Positions 58,023-64,000 of a stretch of DNA of 64,000 bases are shown in pieces. The number at the start of each line of letters is the position of its first letter. Positions within the stretch are counted from its first letter, which is position 1. The notes below the pieces were generated by a model that was given only the letters and a program-made list of their open reading frames with translations, was not told where the DNA came from and made no database searches. The translations under genes and the position numbers were made by a program. This stretch comes from SZUA-265 sp965651905 (lineage in GTDB: Bacteria; Myxococcota_A; Polyangia; Polyangiales; Polyangiaceae), in contig CBFGUG010000011.1 in NCBI GenBank assembly GCA_965651905.1, positions 62,001 through 126,000 on the forward strand. Direction: 5' to 3'.

Positions 58023-59742
58023 CAGTGGTGCCCGCTCCGCTCCCTACGGGCTTCACCGTCGTTAGTACGAGCAGGTACTCGGGCGAGCTGAATGGGGAGA
58101 GCCGCGCGTAGGGGTTTTCTTCTGACGGAAAGCCTTCGAAGCGTGTGGTGTTGCAAATGCCCCACGAAGGCGAGGGGTGCAGCGGGATGATCGGCGCGTG
58201 TTCGCTGTACAGCGCTTGCAGACGCTCTGCGAGTTTTTGTTGCTCGGCCCGGTCGCGGGTGGCTTCGAAGCTGGAGAGCAGTTGGTCGACCTCCGCGTTT
58301 TGAAAGCGTCCCCAGTTCATCGCCGCAGCTTCACCCTCGGGTTTGAGCGCGGCGCCACTCATCACGAAACGATAGTACATGTATGGTGTAGGCCCTTCTT
58401 CGGCCCAGCCCATCGAAAGGTCGTAGTTGCCGCGTTGCAGAGCATCGAACCAGGCGCTGAAACCGAGCGTCTTCATCTTGGCCTCTACGCCGACCGCCTG
58501 GAAACCGCGCACCATCAGCTGAACGGCGCTGATCCAGTCGGACCAACCTGCCACGACGTTGATTTCGAAGCTCAGACGCTTGCCGTCGGGGGTTTGGCGA
58601 ATGCCGTCTGGACCTTTCGTGAGACCCGCTTCGTCGAGCAGCGCGTTGGCTTTCGCAGGATCGTGATTGACCCAGGTCTTGTCGGGCAGCGCGTCGGGTT
58701 TTCTCCACTTGTCGTAGGCTCGGCTGAAGCCGTCGGGCCCGACGGGCTTGGTGTAACCGTGCACCGCTACCTTGGTGATGCGCTCGCGGTCGATCGCCAT
58801 GCTCAACGCTTTGCGCACGCGAACGTCCGAAAGCGGGGCACGGGTGTTGTTGACGTACAAGTTGTGCGTCGTGCCCAGGTTGGGAAACCAGTACGCGCGG
58901 CGCGTGGGGTCTTTGGCTACGTACACCCGCTCGATGTCGGGGATGAACTTGCCAGACCAATCGATTTCGCCGTTGAGTAGCGCCAGGTTGGCGGCTTCGT
59001 TGCTGGGGTAGGCGGGGAAACGCAAGCCTTCGATGTGGGGCTTGCCGGGCTGCCAGTAGTTCGGGTTCTTGCCCAGTTCGTAAACTTGGTTCTTGAAAGT
59101 CTTGATCACGGTGAACGGCCCCGTCGCGATGGGATCGGGATTGGTGAACGTCACGGGATCGGCGACGTCTTTCCACACATGCTCGGGGACCAGCGGCTGC
59201 TGCGCGATGCGAAAAAGGCTCGGGGTGTGTACTTCACTGAAGCGAAACACCACTTGCGTCGGGCTCGGCGCTTCCACCGCGCTCAAGCGCTTCCACACGC
59301 CGTGTTGATCGAGCGCGGCGTGCTTTTTCAGTAGCTCGAAGGTGAACGCGACGTCTTGGGCCGAAAACGGCTTGCCGTCTGACCACTTGACGCCAGTTCG
59401 CACGTCGAAGCTCAACGTCAGGTTGTCGTCGCTGAAACTGTGCGCGGTGGCCAGCCAAGGCACGTATTCGCCCTTCAACGCGTTGTAAATCATCAGCGGT
59501 TCGTAAATCCCCGAAGGGGTAGGCCAGCGCACGTTGCTCGGAGCCAGAAGTGGATTGAAGTTGCGCACCCAGGAAGCCTGTTGCTCTTGGGCCACCACCA
59601 ACAAGCGTTCTGCTGGGGGAACATCGGGTGAACTGTCACTGTTCGGTTTGTCCTTCTTGCAGGCGGTCATCGCCAGGGCGATGGCAGCGAGTGCCAACCA
59701 AGAGCGGATTCTTTTCAATGACGCAGGCATGGGCGGCGGCAT
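58015..59742 (-). CDS. ABC-type solute-binding lipoprotein, peptide/nickel family
   Basis: A 575-residue SBP_bac_5 protein. A lipobox LAMTA-Cys is followed by LLVVAQEQQASWVRNFNPLL, FDVRTGVKWSDGKPFSAQDVAFT, and further family motifs (GTTHNLYVNNTRAPLSDVRVRKALSMAIDR). It would capture oligopeptides or sugars for an ABC importer. No permease or ATPase gene is beside it. Starts at 59742 or 59730 are possible; neither has a strong ribosome-binding site. Confidence 0.9.
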   Translation of the reverse strand: MPPPMPASLKRIRSWLALAAIALAMTACKKDKPNSDSSPDVPPAERLLVVAQEQQASWVRNFNPLLAPSNVRWPTPSGIYEPLMIYNALKGEYVPWLATAHSFSDDNLTLSFDVRTGVKWSDGKPFSAQDVAFTFELLKKHAALDQHGVWKRLSAVEAPSPTQVVFRFSEVHTPSLFRIAQQPLVPEHVWKDVADPVTFTNPDPIATGPFTVIKTFKNQVYELGKNPNYWQPGKPHIEGLRFPAYPSNEAANLALLNGEIDWSGKFIPDIERVYVAKDPTRRAYWFPNLGTTHNLYVNNTRAPLSDVRVRKALSMAIDRERITKVAVHGYTKPVGPDGFSRAYDKWRKPDALPDKTWVNHDPAKANALLDEAGLTKGPDGIRQTPDGKRLSFEINVVAGWSDWISAVQLMVRGFQAVGVEAKMKTLGFSAWFDALQRGNYDLSMGWAEEGPTPYMYYRFVMSGAALKPEGEAAAMNWGRFQNAEVDQLLSSFEATRDRAEQQKLAERLQALYSEHAPIIPLHPSPSWGICNTTRFEGFPSEENPYARLSPFSSPEYLLVLTTVKPVGSGAGTTAP

Positions 59743-59855
59743 GTTGCTCGTCACCCAGGGGCTTAGCAACCCCCGGGTTGGGGAATATCGAGTCGAGCGA
59801 ACGACGCTGCTGCCGTCAGAGCAACTGCGCGGTCACAGGGATCGCGATGATCTGA

Positions 59856-61196
59856 CTACTGCGCGCCCGCGTCCGCCCCGGACGCGGGGGAATCGACGAC
59901 CGCGCCCGGGCAAGCCCCCGACGGGCCCGTCGCGCTGGTGCTGCCGCCTTCGATGAACTCGATGTCGTCGAGCCAGAGATCGTACGACTCGAGCGTGTCT
60001 TCATCGGTGTCTGCGTCGAGGTTGAACTGGATGCCGACGACTTCCGCCGGATCGAACGCGACCATCTCGCCCCAGGTTTGCGAGAAGTCGTCCCACTCGA
60101 AGGCGAATTGCTGCCACTCGTCCGTGAGGCGCACGGTGGCTCGGTAATGATTGTAGACGCTGACCGTCTCGGTCGTCGTGATCTCGACGACGATGCGCTG
60201 TGCGCCCGCGGGACTGCATGCGAAGAACGCCAGCCCGTCGTACTGCGCGCTTTGGTGATATGGCTCTTCGTCGTCGTCGTTGAGGTTCACACCAAACACG
60301 GCTGCAGGGGACTCGAGGTCGAAACCCTCGGCGATCACGTGAGCGGCGCCGCCAGACGCGTCGGGCAGGTCGACGAACACGTCGTCGATGTCCGTGATCG
60401 TGCCATCGCTCATGCCGTCGGTACTCGTAAACCAATACCCCTCACGTAGACCCCGCGTACGGATCTGGGTGTTGCCGTCTTCGAAGTCGTCGATCAGTGG
60501 GTCTTCCGAGGGCCCGTCTTGGTCGATGGCTGTGGAGTCGTCATCCTCTTCCGAGTCGTCGTCAGTGGTGTCGTCTGCGGGTTGGTCGTCGTCGGCGGCG
60601 TCGTCAGTCGCGCTGCCGTCGTCAGCTGGTGTGTCGTCTGCCGAATCGTCACTCGAAACGGCATCGTCAGCCGCGGAGTCATCCGCGCCGACGCCGGGTG
60701 GTGTGGCCGCGCTACCCGAGCCCATCGATGAACCTGTGGTGCTCGGGGTCGCGCCGTCGTCGGTTCCGGAGCCACTGTCGTCACTCGTATCGCTGCCGCC
60801 CGAGCCCGGGACTTCACCACCCGTGCTGGTCCCCGTCGCGCCCGTACTCGTGCCCCCAGTGTTCGCCGTGCTCGAACCTGCCGTGTCCGCTGGCGTCGCG
60901 TCGTCAGTCGCGTCGACGTCACCGCCCCCCGTGTCCGTCGTGGCGTCGTCGGTTGGGGTCGTATCATCCACACTGACCTCGCTGCCTTGCTGCAGCAGAT
61001 CGGGTGTGTAGACCGAGCACCCCATCGCCCAGCTGGCACCTGCGACGACAGCTAGGGCCACACCTACGGTGTGTGTCGACCATCGAGCCTTGGCAGCAGC
61101 CTGATGGCTGGATTCCGACGGGTACGGGGCCTTCCGCTGTACATCCACGCAGAGGCATGTACCACAGTGACTGCATCGACGCACGACCGTGACCAA
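59856..61196 (-). CDS. Lipoprotein with DD/T/S-rich linker and carbohydrate-binding-like domain
   Basis: A 446-residue protein; the start is uncertain because the open frame has a Cys-rich N-region before the hydrophobic core (ALAVVAGASWAMG-Cys). After the lipobox come about 190 residues of Asp/Thr/Ser/Gly linker. The C-terminal 200 residues (IDDFEDGN; WQQFAFEWDDFSQ; DLWLDDIEFI) resemble jelly-roll carbohydrate-binding modules such as CBM11. There is no catalytic domain. It may bind plant polysaccharide at the cell surface (inference). Confidence 0.7.
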   Translation of the reverse strand: MVTVVRRCSHCGTCLCVDVQRKAPYPSESSHQAAAKARWSTHTVGVALAVVAGASWAMGCSVYTPDLLQQGSEVSVDDTTPTDDATTDTGGGDVDATDDATPADTAGSSTANTGGTSTGATGTSTGGEVPGSGGSDTSDDSGSGTDDGATPSTTGSSMGSGSAATPPGVGADDSAADDAVSSDDSADDTPADDGSATDDAADDDQPADDTTDDDSEEDDDSTAIDQDGPSEDPLIDDFEDGNTQIRTRGLREGYWFTSTDGMSDGTITDIDDVFVDLPDASGGAAHVIAEGFDLESPAAVFGVNLNDDDEEPYHQSAQYDGLAFFACSPAGAQRIVVEITTTETVSVYNHYRATVRLTDEWQQFAFEWDDFSQTWGEMVAFDPAEVVGIQFNLDADTDEDTLESYDLWLDDIEFIEGGSTSATGPSGACPGAVVDSPASGADAGAQ

Positions 61197-61504
61197 GGTG
61201 TGATCACGACGCCATGCAACTGCCGTGCGCTTGGTGTCGGCATTTTCATTAGACGCGTTTTTTTACCGCTGGATGATGCGTCGAAAAAACCGACCCATGC
61301 CGCGGCTGCGCGCACGACCGAGATCGTCGAGCCTGCAAGTCGGACGTTGGTACCGCCGAGGATCGCACCATGGGTTGTTCGTTTGGGTTACCTCAGTGGT
61401 CGCTGACATGTGGGGCGTGCTACTACACACGTCGGACGAGACCTGCGGGGGAGTTGCCAGCGGAGGTTGGCGACCCATACGAAAACGGGCTACGAGGCAG
61501 ACCA
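61197..61504. other. Intergenic region between divergent genes
   Basis: 308 bases between the carbohydrate-binding-like lipoprotein and the metallophosphoesterase. The open frame extends through part of it in the phosphoesterase frame, but the ribosome-binding site at 61494-61497 argues that translation starts at 61505. Otherwise no gene is seen. Confidence 0.45.
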
Positions 61505-62704
61505 TTGACCGACGCTGACAGAATCCAGGGGCATCCTGTCTTGGTACTCAGTGACGTGCATCTCGGCGTGGAGCGGGACGCCGAGCTGAGCGGAGCAGTG
61601 TGTGACATCGTGCGGGCGCACTCGGGCTGGGAGATCGTCTTCAATGGGGATACACTCGAGTTCTCCTCAGTCGACGACGACGACGCGCCGCGTATGTGGC
61701 AGAACCTGTGCCGCGTGCATCGTGACGTGCTGAACACCCTGCGAGAGCACGCCGAACGCGGTGGCAGAGTAACGTTCATTGCGGGCAATCACGACGCACC
61801 GCTGGCCGCCGTGGCTGACGACGTCGTGTCCGCGCTTGGCGGCACCGAAGCGATCCAAGTGGCGCCGTGGTTCGTTCGCCGCGGCGCTGTCCACATCGAA
61901 CACGGCCATCTCTGGGATCCCGACAACGCCCCCCTTCACCCGCTGCAGGATTGGTCGAGTGCAACCGAGCCCATCGGCGTCGCACTGATGCGACGTTTCG
62001 TGGCGCGTCGTGGAGCTCGCGCCTTTGCTCACGCGCACGAGACCACACCCGTAGCGGCGATTCGTCGTGCCGCGCGCTTGTTCGGATGGCGCATGCCCCT
62101 GCTCTTGGCGCAATACTTCAAGACTGCGGGGGCGCTCTGTTACGAAGCCGCCAAACGCCGCCGTCAGCTCGAGCTGGCCTATCGAGTGGGTGGCGAGCGA
62201 CTACAGCAACTGGCTTTGGCGGAGGGGCTCGAACCCGCGGCGCTCTCCGCACTGCTCGCGGGCGCGCCTGATCCGACCCATTTGCGGTTTTCAGACACCT
62301 TCATGCGGTTGTATTTCGACCGAGTCTTGGCTAGCGCAGGCGTGACCATCGGCGCGACGGCTGCAGCTGTGGTCGGCGCCGCGCCCCTGGCGTTGGGCAT
62401 TCTCGGGCTGTCGTCCGCGTACTTGGCGGGCGCGGCGCTGAATCCGAAGTCGCGTTCGACGGGGCCGGTCGAGGCGCTGCGCGAGGGCGCTGAGTTCGTA
62501 CGCAGCGCACTGGACGCCGAGCTGGTCGTTTTCGGTCACACCCATGTGGCCGAACGACGTCCGGGATACGTGAATCTCGGGTCTTTTGGCTACGCGGGGC
62601 GTGAGGGTCGGCCTTTTTTGACGATTGGCTGGAACGCCGGCGTGGCATCCGCCGAGCAGCGGTTTTGGCCTTCGGAACTCGAATTCGCAGCCAGTGCGAA
62701 CTGA
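61505..62704 (+). CDS. Calcineurin-like metallophosphoesterase, LpxH-like, with membrane segment
   Basis: A 399-residue phosphoesterase. Metal-binding motifs are LSDVHLG, FNGDTLEF, AGNHD, HGH and FGHTH. These resemble UDP-diacylglucosamine hydrolases and related phosphohydrolases. A hydrophobic stretch (IGATAAAVVGAAPLALGILG) lies between GNHD and GHTH, unusual for soluble LpxH. TTG 61505 is chosen for GAGG seven bases upstream; an ATG at 61370 is the alternative. Function in lipid A synthesis is not shown. Confidence 0.82.
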   Translation: MTDADRIQGHPVLVLSDVHLGVERDAELSGAVCDIVRAHSGWEIVFNGDTLEFSSVDDDDAPRMWQNLCRVHRDVLNTLREHAERGGRVTFIAGNHDAPLAAVADDVVSALGGTEAIQVAPWFVRRGAVHIEHGHLWDPDNAPLHPLQDWSSATEPIGVALMRRFVARRGARAFAHAHETTPVAAIRRAARLFGWRMPLLLAQYFKTAGALCYEAAKRRRQLELAYRVGGERLQQLALAEGLEPAALSALLAGAPDPTHLRFSDTFMRLYFDRVLASAGVTIGATAAAVVGAAPLALGILGLSSAYLAGAALNPKSRSTGPVEALREGAEFVRSALDAELVVFGHTHVAERRPGYVNLGSFGYAGREGRPFLTIGWNAGVASAEQRFWPSELEFAASAN

Positions 62705-62868
62705 ACGACGCAGGGTTTGCGGCCAGTCCCCGCCAACACGCGCTTGAAGTCGAGCGCAGTCTGTTCAAAGAATGCCGCCGACTACGTGAACGTAGAGCGC
62801 CGGCCTGTTCGGTGCTTCATCCGCCCAGGCGGGGTCGCGTGGCCGACGGAAAGGAATCACACCCATTC

Positions 62869-64000
62869 ATGCGTAGAGTAGTCGTTACTGGAATCGGAGT
62901 CCTGTCGTGCCTCGGTATGAACAAGCGCGAGGTGATCGCCTCACTGCGAGAAGGCAAGTCGGGTATTCGGTTCAATCCCGAGTACGCCGAGCACGGCCTG
63001 CGCTGTCAGGTCTCGGGTTGGATGGACGTCGATTTCAAGCAGTACGTGCCGAAGACGCACCTGCGCTTCATGGGGCGGGCGGCGGCTCTGTCCTATATTG
63101 CGATGACTGAGGCGCTGGAAGATAGCGGGCTGGATCCGGAAAAAATCTCGCACCCGCGTATCGGCGCGATTGTGGGCGCCGGCGGGACCTGGGCCAAGGA
63201 CATCGTCGATAGCAACAAGATCCTCGCCGAAAAAGGCGTCAAACGTATCGGACCGTACAAGGTCACCTCGACCATGGGTAACTCGGTGTCCGCGTGCCTG
63301 GCGACGGCCTTCAAGATCAAGGGCGTCAATTACACGATATCGTCGGCGTGTTCGACGAGCGCACACTGCATAGGCGCCGCCATGGAGCAGATCCAGCTCG
63401 GCAAGCAGGACGTGGTCTTTGCTGGCGGCGGCGAAGGCGAGCACTACACCATGAGCTGTCTGTTCGATGCGATGGGTGCTTTCTCCACGAAATACAACGA
63501 CGATCCACAGCGTGCGAGCCGACCCTACGACGTCGATCGCGACGGCTTCGTGATCTCCGAAGGGGCTGGCGTCGTGGTGCTCGAGGAATACGAGTACGCA
63601 AAGAAGCGCGGCGCGCCGATCTACGCCGAGATGGTCGGATACGGCGCCACGTCGGACGGTTACGACATGGTCGCGCCGTCGGGGGAGGGCGCGGTGCGCG
63701 CGATGAAACTCGCTGCAGAAACCGCGGGCGCACCCATCGATTACATCAACACCCACGGCACCAGCACGCCCGTTGGTGACGTGACCGAGCTCCAGGCCAT
63801 CCGTGAGGTGTTCGGCAGCAAGGTGCCAGCGCTGGGTAGTACGAAGTCACTCGCTGGACATTCGCTCGGCGCAACTGGTGCGGCCGAAGCGATCTACAGC
63901 TTGTTGATGATGAAGGAACGCTTCTTGGCGGCCTCGGCGAACATCGAGAAGCTGGATCCCGCGGCGGAGGGGCTGCCGATTCTGCGAGAGCTACGCGAAG
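62869..64000 (+). CDS. fabB: Beta-ketoacyl-ACP synthase I, 3' end cut by window
   Basis: Condensing enzyme of fatty-acid elongation. The visible 377 residues align by eye with E. coli FabB for nearly the whole length (for example YTISSACSTSAHCIG with Cys161, EQIQLGKQDVVFAGGGE, GYGATSDG.DMVAPSGEGAVR, NTHGTSTPVGD, AGHSLGATG.AEAIYSLLM). The catalytic Cys and the first two His motifs are present. About 30 residues are missing past the window. In E. coli FabB, with FabA, makes unsaturated fatty acids, but fabA is not visible here. ATG 62869 follows a GGAAAGGAA stretch. Confidence 0.94.
   Translation, partial: MRRVVVTGIGVLSCLGMNKREVIASLREGKSGIRFNPEYAEHGLRCQVSGWMDVDFKQYVPKTHLRFMGRAAALSYIAMTEALEDSGLDPEKISHPRIGAIVGAGGTWAKDIVDSNKILAEKGVKRIGPYKVTSTMGNSVSACLATAFKIKGVNYTISSACSTSAHCIGAAMEQIQLGKQDVVFAGGGEGEHYTMSCLFDAMGAFSTKYNDDPQRASRPYDVDRDGFVISEGAGVVVLEEYEYAKKRGAPIYAEMVGYGATSDGYDMVAPSGEGAVRAMKLAAETAGAPIDYINTHGTSTPVGDVTELQAIREVFGSKVPALGSTKSLAGHSLGATGAAEAIYSLLMMKERFLAASANIEKLDPAAEGLPILRELRE

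Overview
This 64 kb window comes from a high-GC bacterium that looks like a member of the Myxococcota, probably Polyangia-like. This is inferred from gene style, not from a marker gene. The signs are many lipoproteins with long Asp/Ser/Thr/Gly linkers, a giant Cys-repeat lipoprotein, a DUF4292-like lipoprotein, frequent GTG/TTG starts and very G/C-rich third codon positions. No phage, insertion sequence, integrase or CRISPR array was seen.

Layout. 0-2 kb: the 3' part of a Cu(+)-exporting P-type ATPase (copA) and its terminator. 2-6.2 kb: a minus-strand pair of a GH3 glycosidase lipoprotein and a porin-like outer-membrane protein. 7-10.7 kb: a hypothetical gene, then arsC-arsH and a secreted protein with a probable frameshift. 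10.9-12.4 kb: a GH11 xylanase lipoprotein. 12.7-20 kb: a BlaI-type repressor, an M56 membrane protease and a czcCBA-type metal efflux operon, with two matching operator-like palindromes. 20.1-22 kb: tRNA-Asn with promoter and terminator, then a G-rich, repeat-rich stretch carrying a patatin. 22-31 kb: lipoproteins, murB, a HARE-HTH/RD-repeat/Mrr-like protein, GDPD, a DHH phosphoesterase and dprA. 31.8-37.5 kb: housekeeping genes (trmFO, hemW, rel, DUF938). 37.6-41.6 kb: an M8-like metalloprotease lipoprotein and a GH9 cellulase lipoprotein. 41.6-44.6 kb: small lipoproteins and a SCO1-cytochrome c-YHS fusion. 44.9-48.3 kb: a Cys-repeat lipoprotein. 48.5-50.4 kb: an RNA methyltransferase and an SDR. 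50.5-57.7 kb: a cusCBA-type Cu/Ag efflux operon with an enlarged CusA. 58-62.7 kb: an ABC solute-binding lipoprotein, a carbohydrate-binding-like lipoprotein and a metallophosphoesterase. 62.9 kb to the end: fabB, cut by the window edge.

Two themes recur. The first is metal and metalloid handling: CopA, ArsC/ArsH, a Czc-type RND pump under a BlaI/M56 pair, a Cus-type RND pump, and a SCO1-type copper protein fused to a haem domain and a YHS domain. The second is plant cell-wall breakdown by lipid-anchored enzymes (GH3, GH11, GH9 and a CBM-like protein), several with acidic low-complexity tethers that suggest surface display. The most promising under-described unit is the BlaI-M56-CzcCBA module with its promoter-embedded palindrome and a second copy before the pump genes. 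The SCO1-cytochrome c-YHS fusion with its coupled lipoprotein, and the HARE-HTH/RD-repeat/Mrr-like protein, come next.
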